This document shows, one piece after another, positions 1 to 9,472 of a DNA stretch of 64,000 nucleotides. The notes below the pieces were generated by a model. That model searched no databases. It had not been told where the DNA came from and worked only from the letters and a program-made list of their open reading frames with translations. The position numbers and the translations under genes are program-made. The stretch is from contig NZ_AP014521.1 in assembly GCF_000828815.1 (NCBI RefSeq), forward strand, positions 466,001 through 530,000, read 5' to 3'. How positions within the stretch are numbered: position 1 is the stretch's first letter; each line of letters opens with the position of its first letter. Origin of the DNA: Candidatus Tachikawaea gelatinosa (GTDB taxonomy: Bacteria; Pseudomonadota; Gammaproteobacteria; Enterobacterales; Enterobacteriaceae).

Positions 1-2
1 TG

Positions 3-473
3 GCAAAAAAAAACTCTCATATTAATTTTTTAGGAATTGAGGTATATTTACCTGGTATAGGAAATTGCCTTCATGCAATTTGTCAAGAAAAAGTTAAAAA
101 TTTAAAAATAATTTATCATGATGCAATAGAAGTAATAGAAAAAATGATTCCTAATAATTCTTTACATTGCGTACAACTTTTTTTTCCAGATCCCTGGAAA
201 AAAAAATCCCATAAAAAAAGAAGAATATTGCAAAGAAGTTTTATAAATATAGTATTAAAAAAATTGGAGATTAACGGTAAAATTCATGTTATTACAGATT
301 TTGATGAATATGCTGAATTTATATTGAATATTTTTGACGAATTGAAAGATTATAAAATTTATTCCACAAATAATTTATATAATATTTTAAATGAAAAAGT
401 TAATACTAAATTCTCTGAAAGAGCACAAAAATTAAACTATTATATTTCAAATATTATTTTAAAAAAAATATAA
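3..473 (+). CDS. trmB: tRNA (guanine-N7-)-methyltransferase, 5' end outside window
   Basis: TrmB methylates G46 of tRNA at N7 using S-adenosylmethionine. About 156 C-terminal residues are visible; the frame is open from base 3, so the start lies upstream of the window. The visible part begins with the family's NFLGIEVYLPGIG-like segment, continues through DAIEVIEKMIPNNSL and reaches the signature FPDPWKKKSHKKRRI near the middle, followed by the usual C-terminal half. An internal ATG at 144 gives a shorter open frame but would cut off the conserved upstream block, so it is not the start. No decay is seen in the visible portion. Confidence 0.93.
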   Translation, partial: AKKNSHINFLGIEVYLPGIGNCLHAICQEKVKNLKIIYHDAIEVIEKMIPNNSLHCVQLFFPDPWKKKSHKKRRILQRSFINIVLKKLEINGKIHVITDFDEYAEFILNIFDELKDYKIYSTNNLYNILNEKVNTKFSERAQKLNYYISNIILKKI

Positions 474-630
474 AAATTTTGTTTATATGGCTAAATATTT
501 ATTTTTAATTTTTATTTATAAAATATGTTAAAATATATATATCAAAATTTATATATTAGTAAATTTTTTATAATTAAATTACATGTATAGTTTAAAAAAA
601 TTATTAATAAAAATAATGAATTTTATAAAA

Positions 631-1641
631 ATGTTAGATAAAATTTTACTAGCTATGTTAAGCAAAATTAATCCTGAAATAGCCCAAAAAATAATTTTTA
701 AACAACTAAAAATCATAAATAACAGTATATTTCATAATTTTTTTTTTCAAAAACTACCTGATATTCCAATACAATGTATGGGTTTGAATTTTAAAAACCC
801 CGTGGGTTTAGCTGCTGGTTTAGATAAAAATGCAGAATTTATTGATGTTTTTGATGCTATGGGGTTTGGTTTTATAGAGGTAGGTACTGTAACACCTATA
901 GCACAATTTGGTAATTTAAAACCCAGAATTTTTCATTTAAGAAAAGTACAGGGTATCATTAATAGAATGGGTTTTAATAATCTAGGAGTGGATAATTTAG
1001 TTCAAAATATAAAAAAAACAAAATTTTCAGGAGTTTTAGGTATTAATGTTGGCAAAAATAAGGATACAAAAATAGAAGATGGAAAAAATGATTTTATTTT
1101 ATGCATAAAAAAAGTATATAAATATGCTAGCTATATCGTCATTAACATTTCTTCTCCTAATACAGAAAATTTACGTAGAATGCAACACGGTCAATTACTG
1201 GATGATCTTCTATTTTCAATAAAAAATCAACAAAAAAAACTTGTCATAAAGCATAATAAATATGTACCATTTCTGGTAAAAATTGAACCTGATTTAGATC
1301 ACAATGATATTGTGAACGTTGCTGATAATTTATTACATCATAAAATAGATGGAATAATAGCTACAAATACAACTATTGATCGTTTTTTAGTGAATGGAGT
1401 AAAAAATAGTCAAGAACATGGTGGGCTTAGTGGAAGACCATTACAATGGTATAGTAATAGAACAATTCAAATTTTATCAAAAAAATTAAAAGGAAAAATA
1501 CCAATTATTGGGGTCGGAGGAATTAATTCGTTAATTTCGGCTAAAGAAAAAATTAAGTGTGGTGCATCTTTAATACAACTATATTCTGGATTAATTTATA
1601 AAGGCTCTCGTTTATTAAAGGATATATTAAATTTTTTTTAA
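631..1641 (+). CDS. pyrD: dihydroorotate dehydrogenase (quinone), class 2
   Basis: Membrane-associated flavoenzyme that oxidises dihydroorotate to orotate in pyrimidine synthesis, passing electrons to quinone; it pairs with pyrE later in the window. Seen: FMN-binding [10 protein letters not shown], catalytic serine in [19 protein letters not shown], and the C-terminal phosphate-binding GVGGINS. I chose the ATG at 631 because it gives 336 residues, the E. coli length, and aligns from the first residue; an in-frame ATG at 583 would add 16 residues with no counterpart. The N-terminal amphipathic segment typical of class 2 enzymes is kept. The stop codon overlaps that of convergent fabA. Confidence 0.95.
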   Translation: MLDKILLAMLSKINPEIAQKIIFKQLKIINNSIFHNFFFQKLPDIPIQCMGLNFKNPVGLAAGLDKNAEFIDVFDAMGFGFIEVGTVTPIAQFGNLKPRIFHLRKVQGIINRMGFNNLGVDNLVQNIKKTKFSGVLGINVGKNKDTKIEDGKNDFILCIKKVYKYASYIVINISSPNTENLRRMQHGQLLDDLLFSIKNQQKKLVIKHNKYVPFLVKIEPDLDHNDIVNVADNLLHHKIDGIIATNTTIDRFLVNGVKNSQEHGGLSGRPLQWYSNRTIQILSKKLKGKIPIIGVGGINSLISAKEKIKCGASLIQLYSGLIYKGSRLLKDILNFF

Positions 1642-2174
1642 ATGACTTTTTTAGATTGAAATAAAGAAGTATTTTTAAATAAACCAACTTTTAAATCTTT
1701 AGTAGTATAAATTAAATTTTTATCTACAAATACTTCTCCGTCAGCTATTCCCATAATTAATGCTCGATTAATTACTCGTTTAAAATGCACTTGATAAGTT
1801 ACTTTTTTAGAACTCGGTAAAATTTGTCCAATAAATTTTACTTGTCCTACTCCTAAAGCACGACCTTTTCCTTTTGATCCTAACCAACCAAGAAAAAATC
1901 CAACTAATTGCCACATTGCATCCAAACCTAAACATCCTGGCATTACTGGATCATCAATAAAATGACAAGAAAAAAACCATAATTTTAAGTTTATATCAAG
2001 TTCTGCTTCTATAAAACCTTTATCATATTTTCCACCATTCTCCATTATTTTTGTAATTCGATCTATCATTAACATTCTTCCTGAAGGGAGAGGAGGACTA
2101 TTTTCCCCAAAAAGTTTTTTATAACCAGCAGAAACTAAATCTTCTTTTTTATAAGAAGAACGTTTAATAAACAT
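1638..2174 (-). CDS. fabA: 3-hydroxydecanoyl-ACP dehydratase/isomerase
   Basis: Dehydrates 3-hydroxyacyl-ACP and isomerises trans-2-decenoyl-ACP to the cis-3 form, the branch point for unsaturated fatty acids. At 178 residues it is close to E. coli FabA (172), with a slightly longer tail. The catalytic histidine lies in [15 protein letters not shown] and the catalytic aspartate in [25 protein letters not shown] and the C-terminal DLKVGLF block are also present. It is convergent with pyrD and overlaps it by four bases, a sign of tight packing. Confidence 0.96.
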   Translation of the reverse strand: MFIKRSSYKKEDLVSAGYKKLFGENSPPLPSGRMLMIDRITKIMENGGKYDKGFIEAELDINLKLWFFSCHFIDDPVMPGCLGLDAMWQLVGFFLGWLGSKGKGRALGVGQVKFIGQILPSSKKVTYQVHFKRVINRALIMGIADGEVFVDKNLIYTTKDLKVGLFKNTSLFQSKKVI

Positions 2175-2291
2175 ATTTCTATAAACCTTTATCTATTCAA
2201 AAACGTTTCATACATTTTTTATAATTGATTATTTTTTATTATAACATTTTGTTTTATTGTAGTACATAAAGATATTTTATATATATTTTTG

Positions 2292-2310
2292 ATATATATA
2301 TATATATATA
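2292..2310. repeat. (AT)n microsatellite
   Basis: Uninterrupted AT dinucleotide run of 19 bases in the spacer between fabA and ydiK. In so AT-rich a genome this is most likely a slippage-prone tract without function. Confidence 0.6.
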
Positions 2311-2337
2311 AATTTTTTATGGTATTAATGTTTATAT

Positions 2338-2400
2338 AATTTCCTATCAAAAAATTAATTAAATATTTGACTTCTTAATTATTTTTTTTGATAGGAAATT
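2338..2400. repeat. Inverted repeat spanning the 3' end of ydiK
   Basis: Bases 2338-2354 and 2384-2400 are perfect 17-nt inverted copies (core TTTCCTATCAAAAAA) around a 29-nt loop. The right arm is the coding end of ydiK (codons for EFPIKK); the left arm lies just past the stop. It may act as the 3' hairpin of the ydiK transcript, although no U-run follows it on the minus strand. Confidence 0.55.
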
Positions 2401-3451
2401 CATTAACCCATATTAATATTAATTGATAGAAGATAATCATAATTATTGGACCAATAAATAAACCAATAAAACCAAAAGCTAAAAATCCACCAGCAATGCC
2501 TAGAAAAAATAAAATAATTGGGAGATCAATTCCTGCTTTAATTAAAAATAACTTTATTATATTATCTAAAACTCCCACAAAAAAACTCCATATTAGTAAT
2601 AATGTTCCTAAAAAACTATTATTGTTTACATAAAGCCAAAACACTATAAGTAATAATATAGGTAGTGGTCCTAATTGAACTAAACAAGAAAGTATTATAA
2701 CTGCCATTAAAATAATTTTATAATTAACAGCAGAAATTATAAGTCCAATACCTCCTAAAATTCCTTGAATTAATATCGTGTAAAAAATGCCAAATGATAT
2801 AGAACGGATAGTTTGAATTATAGTTGATATTATTTGGTTGCTATAATTAGGAATTACTAGATTTAACAAACAATATATAATATTTTTTAAAGTTTCAGCT
2901 TTTAAATATAAAAAAAAACTAAATAGTATAATAAAAAATAACTGTAAAAAAAAATAAGTGAAATGATGTATATATTTTATAAATATATAATAATTATTAT
3001 AATGATATATTTTTAGATCTTTAATCAATTTCCATGTAATAGTAGGATTTTCTTTAAAAATAAATAGATGATAATGAGAAAATATATTTTTTCCAAAAAA
3101 TGGAATTTTTATTAACCACTTTAATTCTGGTAAATGTATTTTTCCTTGATTACATAAATATAATAAATATGTAATATGATTCTTTAAATAGTTTATTACC
3201 AATATGATTGGAACTATAAATATTAATAATAACAAAAAAAATATAAAAACTAACGTTAAAAAACGACGCCCCAAAAATATTTTTTCTAATCTTATTGCTA
3301 TTGGCCAAATAGAAATAACAAATAAACTAGACCAAATAAAGCTTATAATAAAAGGTTTTAATATCAAAAAAAAAGTTATAACTGCAAGAAAAATAGTTGT
3401 TAATATGAAAAAATTTTTTAGAAAATTTTCATTAAATTGCAGTTTTTTCAT
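2375..3451 (-). CDS. ydiK: AI-2E family inner-membrane protein YdiK
   Basis: A 358-residue polytopic membrane protein of the AI-2E/PerM family (E. coli YdiK is 370). Hydrophobic stretches suggest about seven or eight membrane spans: two near the N terminus (residues about 10-75), one around 165-185, and a cluster in the C-terminal half that includes the family-typical GGIGLIISAVNYKIILMAVI and a glycine-rich FFLGIAGGFLAFGFIGLFIGP segment. The exact substrate is unknown; members act as exporters or permeases. In E. coli ydiK also lies near the suf operon, so the location is ancestral. Coding is intact but unusually rich in Ile, Phe and Lys, as expected from the base bias. Confidence 0.85.
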   Translation of the reverse strand: MKKLQFNENFLKNFFILTTIFLAVITFFLILKPFIISFIWSSLFVISIWPIAIRLEKIFLGRRFLTLVFIFFLLLLIFIVPIILVINYLKNHITYLLYLCNQGKIHLPELKWLIKIPFFGKNIFSHYHLFIFKENPTITWKLIKDLKIYHYNNYYIFIKYIHHFTYFFLQLFFIILFSFFLYLKAETLKNIIYCLLNLVIPNYSNQIISTIIQTIRSISFGIFYTILIQGILGGIGLIISAVNYKIILMAVIILSCLVQLGPLPILLLIVFWLYVNNNSFLGTLLLIWSFFVGVLDNIIKLFLIKAGIDLPIILFFLGIAGGFLAFGFIGLFIGPIIMIIFYQLILIWVNEFPIKKNN

Positions 3452-3464
3452 AAAAATTACTTAA

Positions 3465-3874
3465 TAATTAAATAAAAAAACTTTATAATTTTTAATTTAA
3501 AAGAATATAATGAAATTCTTCTAACAATTAAAAAAAAATATTATTATTAATTCATAGATAACTTTAAATTTGAAAGTTAATAACTATTTTTAAACTAATT
3601 TTTTCATTTACAATGTTATAAAAAAATATTTATTTTCAATAAAATAAATTAATTTTATATAAAGTTAATAACTTTTAAAGTTTTTGACATTTTTTTTTAA
3701 ATTTTAATCAATTTTTTAAAGTCTTATTAATGTATATAATAGAAATTATAACATCATTACAAAATAATAACATTATAATTAAATATTACATTAAAATTAA
3801 AGTTATTTAATAAAATCTTAAAAAATATTTTCATTATAAAAATCGGTTAAAATAATTGTTTTAAGAGATACAAA
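3465..3874. other. Spacer between divergent ydiK and sufA
   Basis: No gene seen in 410 bases. It must hold both promoters. A TTGACA occurs at 3684-3689 and a TATAAT at 3735-3740, but they are not spaced as one promoter. A 13-nt direct repeat, AAAGTTAATAACT, occurs at 3573-3585 and 3661-3673. I could not recognise an IscR, Fur or OxyR site. Confidence 0.4.
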
Positions 3875-4249
3875 ATGAACTGTAATACTTCAGAATCTTC
3901 TTTAAAAAAAATGCATTGGAAAGGGTTAACTTTAACTAAAACAGCGACGCAACAATTTAAAAAATTAATTTCTAATAATAATAAAAATGTTAAAGGATTA
4001 CGGTTGAATATTAAAAAATCTGGCTGTGCTGGATTTAGTTATAGATTAGATTTAGTTTTAACTCCTAATAAAGAAGATATTGTTTTTACTTATAGTAATA
4101 TATGTTTATATATTTCACAAAAACTAATGCCTTTGTTAGACGGAACTGAAATTGATTTTATAAGCCAAGGAATTAATAAAATTTTTACTTTTAAAAATCC
4201 TAATGCACAAAATGTTTGCGGTTGCGGAATCAGTTTTAATATAGAGTAA
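3875..4249 (+). CDS. sufA: Fe-S cluster assembly A-type carrier SufA
   Basis: A-type carrier that receives Fe-S clusters from the SufBCD scaffold and hands them to apoproteins. It has 124 residues (E. coli 122). The three conserved cysteines are visible: one in KSGCAGFSY and two in the C-terminal CGCG motif. First gene of the sufABCDSE operon, 5 bases before sufB. In this genome the Suf pathway may be the main route for Fe-S assembly, but that cannot be told from this window. Confidence 0.95.
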   Translation: MNCNTSESSLKKMHWKGLTLTKTATQQFKKLISNNNKNVKGLRLNIKKSGCAGFSYRLDLVLTPNKEDIVFTYSNICLYISQKLMPLLDGTEIDFISQGINKIFTFKNPNAQNVCGCGISFNIE

Positions 4250-4254
4250 AATAT

Positions 4255-5724
4255 ATGTTTAAAAAAACAGAAAAAAAGAAACATAATGATGAATATTATA
4301 AAGAAGGATTTTTTACAAAATTAAAAAATGAAAGTTTAAAAAATGGTATTAATGAAAAAATTATACGTACAATTTCTATAAAAAGACACGAACCGCAATG
4401 GATGTTAGATTTTAGATTAAAATCTTATTTTTATTGGTTAAAAAGTGAAGAACCTCATTGGTTAAAAGCAAACTATAACCATATTAATTATCAAAATTAT
4501 ATTTACTATTCAGCTCCACTATACGATAAAGATCGCCATAAATTCATTAAAAATAATGAAGAAGTTCTACAAAAAAAAAATCCTTTTTTAACAAAAGAAG
4601 TAGAAAATACTTTTGAAAAACTTGGAGTACCTACAAGCGAAAAACAAGGTATTGCTATTGATGCAATATTTGATTCTGTTTCAGTATCTACAACGTATAG
4701 CAAGCAATTGAAAGAATTAGGAATTATATTTTGTTCTTTTAATCAAGCAATTAGAAAACATGAAAAATTAGTTAAAGAATATCTAGGAAAATTAGTTCCT
4801 TATAATGATAATTTTTTTGCAGCTTTAAATTCTGCTGTAGCTTCTGATGGTACTTTTATTTATATACCAAAAGGAGTTATTTGTCCTATGGAACTATCTA
4901 CCTATTTTAGAATTAACGCAATTAAAACAGGACAATTTGAACGAACTATTCTCATTGCTGATGAAAATAGTTATGTTAGTTATATAGAGGGTTGTTCTGC
5001 ACCAAGAAGAAAAGATTATCAATTGCATGCAGCAGTAGTAGAAGTTTTTGTACATAAAAATGCAGAAGTTAAATATTCTACAGTACAGAATTGGTACTCT
5101 GGTAATAAAAATGGAGAGGGAGGTATTTTAAATTTTGTTACTAAAAGAGCTGTTTGTATAGGAAAAAATAGTAAAATGTCTTGGACACAGTCAGAAACTG
5201 GTTCAGCTATTACTTGGAAATACCCTAGTTGTATTTTAAAAGGTGATAATTCTGTTGGAGAATTTTACTCTGTAACTTTAACAAATGGACATCAACAAGC
5301 TGATACAGGCACAAAAATGATTCACATAGGAAAAAATACAAAGTCTACTGTTTTATCCAAAGGAATTTCATCTGGAAAAAGCCAAAATACCTATAGGGGA
5401 TTAATAAAAATTGCATCTACGTCAAAAAATTCTCGTAATTTTACACAATGCGATTCAATGTTAATTGGAGAAGATTGTAGTACACATACGTTTCCAAATA
5501 TAAAAGTAGAAAATAGTACAGCAAAAATTGAACATGAAGCAACCACTTCTCGCATTGAAGAAGAACAGCTTTTTTATTGCGCACAACGTGGAATTAGTAA
5601 AGATAACGCAATTTCAATGATTATTAATGGGTTTTGTAAAGATGTTTTATCAAAACTACCTTTAGAATTTGCAACAGAAGCACAAAAATTGTTAACTATT
5701 AATTTAAAAAACAGTGTTGGATAA
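4255..5724 (+). CDS. sufB: Fe-S scaffold subunit SufB
   Basis: Core scaffold subunit on which the Fe-S cluster is built in the SufBC2D complex. It has 489 residues (E. coli 495) and is highly conserved: the central beta-helix region contains YIEGCSAPRRKDYQLHAA and KYSTVQNWYSG, and the C-terminal block HEATTSRIEEEQLFYCAQRG carries the residues that pair with SufD and accept sulfur. It starts five bases after sufA. No internal stops or frame problems. Confidence 0.97.
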   Translation: MFKKTEKKKHNDEYYKEGFFTKLKNESLKNGINEKIIRTISIKRHEPQWMLDFRLKSYFYWLKSEEPHWLKANYNHINYQNYIYYSAPLYDKDRHKFIKNNEEVLQKKNPFLTKEVENTFEKLGVPTSEKQGIAIDAIFDSVSVSTTYSKQLKELGIIFCSFNQAIRKHEKLVKEYLGKLVPYNDNFFAALNSAVASDGTFIYIPKGVICPMELSTYFRINAIKTGQFERTILIADENSYVSYIEGCSAPRRKDYQLHAAVVEVFVHKNAEVKYSTVQNWYSGNKNGEGGILNFVTKRAVCIGKNSKMSWTQSETGSAITWKYPSCILKGDNSVGEFYSVTLTNGHQQADTGTKMIHIGKNTKSTVLSKGISSGKSQNTYRGLIKIASTSKNSRNFTQCDSMLIGEDCSTHTFPNIKVENSTAKIEHEATTSRIEEEQLFYCAQRGISKDNAISMIINGFCKDVLSKLPLEFATEAQKLLTINLKNSVG

Positions 5725-5758
5725 TTTAATTAACTAAGTTTTTTTATCAAGGCTATTT

Positions 5759-6505
5759 ATGTTAAAAATAAAAGATTTACAGATTGCAATGAAAAATAAA
5801 ATTATTTTAAATAATTTTAATTTTAAAATAGGGTTAAATGAAATACATGCAATCATGGGTCCTAATGGATCTGGGAAAAGTACATTTTCTGCTACGTTAG
5901 CAGGAAATGAAAAATATAAAGTATTAAATGGATCAATGTTTTTTAATAATAAAGATTTAATGTTACTTTCACCAGAAGAAAGAGCTGGAGAAGGTATTTT
6001 TGTCGCTTTTCAATATCCTGCAGAAATTCCTGGAGTGAACAATCAATTTTTTTTACAAACAGCGATTAATTCTATTAGAAAATATCGAAATTTACCCATA
6101 CTTGATAGATACGATTTATCTAAATTAATTGAAAAAGCACTTAGTTTATTAAAAATAGAAAAAAAGATGTTAAATCGTTTTGTAAACGTTGACTTTTCAG
6201 GAGGAGAAAAAAAACGAAATGACATATTACAAATGATTTTATTAGAGCCAAAATTATGTATTCTCGATGAAACTGATTCTGGATTAGATATTGATGCATT
6301 AAGAATTGTAGCAAATGGAATTAATCAATTACGTGATGGTAAACGATCATTTATTATTATCACTCATTATAAGAGAATTTTAGAATATATTCGTCCTGAT
6401 GTTGTTCATATATTATATAATGGAAAAATTTTAGTTTCTGATAATTTAAAATTAGTAAAGAAAATAGAGGAAAAGGGATATGAATGGCTTATCAGATCGA
6501 GATAA
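5759..6505 (+). CDS. sufC: Suf ABC-type ATPase SufC
   Basis: Soluble ABC ATPase that drives conformational change of SufB and SufD. It has 248 residues, identical to E. coli. Walker A is GPNGSGKST near residue 34; the signature is FSGGEKKRND, and Walker B is LCILDETDSGLDID, the atypical DETDSGLD form being characteristic of SufC. A switch histidine is present in IITHYKR. sufD starts 26 bases before this stop, indicating translational coupling. Confidence 0.97.
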   Translation: MLKIKDLQIAMKNKIILNNFNFKIGLNEIHAIMGPNGSGKSTFSATLAGNEKYKVLNGSMFFNNKDLMLLSPEERAGEGIFVAFQYPAEIPGVNNQFFLQTAINSIRKYRNLPILDRYDLSKLIEKALSLLKIEKKMLNRFVNVDFSGGEKKRNDILQMILLEPKLCILDETDSGLDIDALRIVANGINQLRDGKRSFIIITHYKRILEYIRPDVVHILYNGKILVSDNLKLVKKIEEKGYEWLIRSR

Positions 6506-7763
6506 TAAATTTCTTCAAAAATGGTACAATTATTTACAACCACATGAAATAAAAAAACTTAATGAGTATCAACTAAAACATTTAAATTTAATAAAGGAAA
6601 TAAATTTTTTTGATGTAAAAAAAAAGACAACACAAGAAAGGTTTATTAATCTTCTACTCACTAATAGTCTTGTTTCTACGCAATTTAAAAACTTAAAATT
6701 TGATCATTTATTAATACCTATTGATTCAATTAAAATAATTTTCGTGAATGGATTTTTTCTAAAAAAAATAAATGATACAGATGCTGACGATTTTCAAATA
6801 TCTTTTATTCCATTATCATCAAAAACGTTTAAAAAAGTAAATAATATAAATGAATCTACTGCATTTTTTCATTTAACTGAAAGTTTATTAAAAGAATACA
6901 TCAATATTAAATTACCATCTAATGTTTTTTCTAAATATCCATTATATTTGTTATATATTAATATTGGAGAAAAAAATGGACTTAATATAATAAATTATCG
7001 TCATAATATAACATTAGAAAACGGTTCTAGTACAACGATAATAGAGCATTACATAAACATTAATAATTATCCTTGTTATACAAATATGAATTTAACTATT
7101 AAAGCCGATAATAATGTACGTTTAAATCACAAAAAAATAGTATATTCTAATAATAAAAGTTATCACATTGCTCAAAATCGCTATTTTTTAAAAAAAGATG
7201 TTATTGTAAAAAATTATAATTTTTTATTAAAATCAAAAAATATAGAAAATAAAATTTTTGTAAAATTTGAAGAAAAGAATAGCAATTTTTCTATAAAAAG
7301 TCTTGGATTGCCATTTAAAAATTCACATTATACAATTAATACTGATATTAGCCATAATAAAGGATATTGTAAATCAAATCAATTACATAAAATAGTAACA
7401 AAAAATAGAGGCACAGGATCTTTTAAAGGATCTATTAAAATTTTTAAAAAAGCAAAAAAAACAAATAGTAAAATGATTAACCACAATTTAATCCTGACAA
7501 AGTTTTCAAAAGTAACTAGCGTACCTCAATTAGAAATTTATGCTAATAATGTTAAATGTTCTCATGGAGTTACAATAGGTACTATTAATAAAGAACAAAT
7601 CTTTTATTTATGTTCTAGAGGCATTAATAAAGCATTAGCAAAATATATAATAATTTATGGATTTATTTCAGAATCATTATATCTATTAGAAAACAAAAAC
7701 TTAAATGTATTTATTAAGAAATTAATTATCAAGTGTTTTTCTGGAGAAAAATATGACTTTTAA
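6480..7763 (+). CDS. sufD: Fe-S scaffold subunit SufD
   Basis: Partner of SufB in the SufBC2D scaffold, needed for iron acquisition. It has 427 residues (E. coli 423). The N-terminal helical part is strongly diverged and lysine/asparagine-rich, while the C-terminal beta-helix is conserved: HNKGYCKSNQLHK, PQLEIYANNVKCSHGVT and EQIFYLCSRGINKALA. The ATG at 6480 lies inside the end of sufC and gives the E. coli-like MNGL start. The 3' end overlaps sufS by 11 bases. Confidence 0.95.
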   Translation: MNGLSDRDNKFLQKWYNYLQPHEIKKLNEYQLKHLNLIKEINFFDVKKKTTQERFINLLLTNSLVSTQFKNLKFDHLLIPIDSIKIIFVNGFFLKKINDTDADDFQISFIPLSSKTFKKVNNINESTAFFHLTESLLKEYINIKLPSNVFSKYPLYLLYINIGEKNGLNIINYRHNITLENGSSTTIIEHYININNYPCYTNMNLTIKADNNVRLNHKKIVYSNNKSYHIAQNRYFLKKDVIVKNYNFLLKSKNIENKIFVKFEEKNSNFSIKSLGLPFKNSHYTINTDISHNKGYCKSNQLHKIVTKNRGTGSFKGSIKIFKKAKKTNSKMINHNLILTKFSKVTSVPQLEIYANNVKCSHGVTIGTINKEQIFYLCSRGINKALAKYIIIYGFISESLYLLENKNLNVFIKKLIIKCFSGEKYDF

Positions 7764-8976
7764 TCTAGAAAAAGTAAGAATGGATTTTCCAATATTAAAA
7801 AAAAAAATTAATAATTATCCTTTGTCTTATTTAGATAGTGCAACAACCTCACAGCGTCCTATTTCTGTTATCAATAAAGAAGTTTTATTTTACAAACAAC
7901 ATTATGCAGGAATACATCGAGGTATTCATACGCTTAGTATGAATGCTACATCAATGATAGAAGATATACGTAAAAAAGTAGCTAATTTTATAAATTCTTT
8001 TTCTTCTGAAGAAATAATTTTTACTAAAGGTACTACTGAAGGCATCAACCTAATAGCTAATAGTTTATGTAAAAATTACTTATGCAAAGGTGATAATATA
8101 ATTATTACAGAAATGGAACATCATTCCAATATTGTTCCATGGCAAATAATAGCAGAAAATATAGGAATTGATATACGTATTTTACCTATGACACAAAATG
8201 GTATATTAAATATTAAAAAATTACCTGTATTAATAGACAAAAGAACAAAAGTTATTACCTTTACTCATATTTCTAATGTTTTAGGTATTATTAATCCAAT
8301 AAAAGAAATTATTCGTTTTGCAAAAGAAAAAGAAATTATTACGGTAATTGATGGTGCGCAAGCAATAATGCATAAAAAAATAGATGTTCGTTCAATTGGA
8401 TGCGATTTTTATGTATTTTCAAGTCATAAAATGTACGGACCTAATGGAATTGGCATTTTGTATGGAAAAAAAAACATTTTAAAAAAAATGTCACCATATG
8501 AAAGTGGCGGTTCTATGATTGAGAAAGTTACTTTACCTTACGGAACTACTTATAGAGATGTACCCTGGTTATTTGAAGCAGGAACTTTAAATGTTGGAGG
8601 TATAATAGGATTAGGTGCTGCTATTGATTATATTGAAAATTTAGGAATTAATAATATATATGAATACGAAAAAAATTTAATGCAATATGCAATCCTGAAA
8701 TTAGAAAAAATAGAAAAATTAAAAATTTATGGATCTAAAACCAATAAAATTGGTGTGCTTTCATTTAACTTAGATCAACATCATGCATATGATGTTGGAA
8801 GTTTTCTTGATCAATATGGTATTGCTATACGAACAGGACATCATTGTGCTATGCCTTTAATGAATTATTTTAATGTTTCGAACATGTGTAGAGCTTCTTT
8901 TGTTTTTTACAATACTAAGGAAGAAGTAGATCATTTATTCGACTCTTTAAAAAAAATTCAACGTTACTTAAAATAA
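7753..8976 (+). CDS. sufS: Cysteine desulfurase SufS
   Basis: PLP enzyme that removes sulfur from cysteine to give alanine and an enzyme persulfide, the sulfur source for Fe-S assembly. It has 407 residues (E. coli 406). The PLP lysine is in SSHKMYGPNG and the persulfide cysteine in RTGHHCAMPL; the cofactor-contacting VIDGAQA and MEHHSNIVPW are intact. It acts with SufE, encoded next. Start ATG at 7753 overlaps sufD. Confidence 0.97.
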   Translation: MTFNLEKVRMDFPILKKKINNYPLSYLDSATTSQRPISVINKEVLFYKQHYAGIHRGIHTLSMNATSMIEDIRKKVANFINSFSSEEIIFTKGTTEGINLIANSLCKNYLCKGDNIIITEMEHHSNIVPWQIIAENIGIDIRILPMTQNGILNIKKLPVLIDKRTKVITFTHISNVLGIINPIKEIIRFAKEKEIITVIDGAQAIMHKKIDVRSIGCDFYVFSSHKMYGPNGIGILYGKKNILKKMSPYESGGSMIEKVTLPYGTTYRDVPWLFEAGTLNVGGIIGLGAAIDYIENLGINNIYEYEKNLMQYAILKLEKIEKLKIYGSKTNKIGVLSFNLDQHHAYDVGSFLDQYGIAIRTGHHCAMPLMNYFNVSNMCRASFVFYNTKEEVDHLFDSLKKIQRYLK

Positions 8977-9004
8977 AGTATTTTTTTGTATAAAAGAGGT
9001 ATAG

Positions 9005-9427
9005 GTGCTTCCAGATAAAAAAAGATTTTTTAAAAATTTTAATTGTTGTTCATGTTGGGAAGAAAAATATTTATATATTATTGAACTAGGAAAAGAACTA
9101 AAAAAATCTAAATCTTTATATTTATCGAAAAATGTTGTTCCAGGTTGTTTAAGTAAAGTTTGGATTGATTTATCTTTTGAAAAAGATAATAAAACCATAT
9201 TATATGGTGATAGCGATGCTGCTTTAGTAAAAGGATTAATTGCATTAATTTTTATTTTTTATAATGGATTAAAAGCAAAAGAAATACTTACATTTGATAT
9301 AGAAAAATACCTGAAAAAAATTTGCATTAATCAAAATCTTACTAATTCTCGTATACAAGGCTTATATTCTATTATAAAAAAAATTCATGTACGTGTTAAT
9401 GAATTTCTTAATCTTAAAAAAAAATAG
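9005..9427 (+). CDS. sufE: Sulfur acceptor protein SufE
   Basis: Takes the persulfide from SufS and passes it to SufB. It has 140 residues (E. coli 138). NWEEKYLYIIELG of E. coli appears as CWEEKYLYIIELG, and the acceptor cysteine lies in VPGCLSKVWI. The start is a GTG at 9005 (aligned to E. coli MALLPDK); no ATG fits. Last gene of the suf operon, followed by a strong terminator four bases after the stop. Confidence 0.95.
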   Translation: MLPDKKRFFKNFNCCSCWEEKYLYIIELGKELKKSKSLYLSKNVVPGCLSKVWIDLSFEKDNKTILYGDSDAALVKGLIALIFIFYNGLKAKEILTFDIEKYLKKICINQNLTNSRIQGLYSIIKKIHVRVNEFLNLKKK

Positions 9428-9430
9428 AAG

Positions 9431-9469
9431 TTCAGCACCTTATTTCTAAGGTGCTGAATCATTTTTTCG
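9431..9469. terminator. Bidirectional intrinsic terminator, sufE/lpp
   Basis: Perfect 12-bp stem (TTCAGCACCTTA at 9431-9442, its complement at 9447-9458) with a TTTC loop. A T-run follows on the plus strand (9462-9467), and an A-run ahead of the stem serves the minus strand. It lies exactly between convergent sufE and lpp and is one of the few GC-containing hairpins in the window. Confidence 0.88.
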
Positions 9470-9472
9470 AAC

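Noticed and set aside
583-630. Upstream start for pyrD adding 16 residues
   Set aside because: The extra residues have no counterpart in class 2 enzymes, and the ATG at 631 gives exactly the E. coli length.
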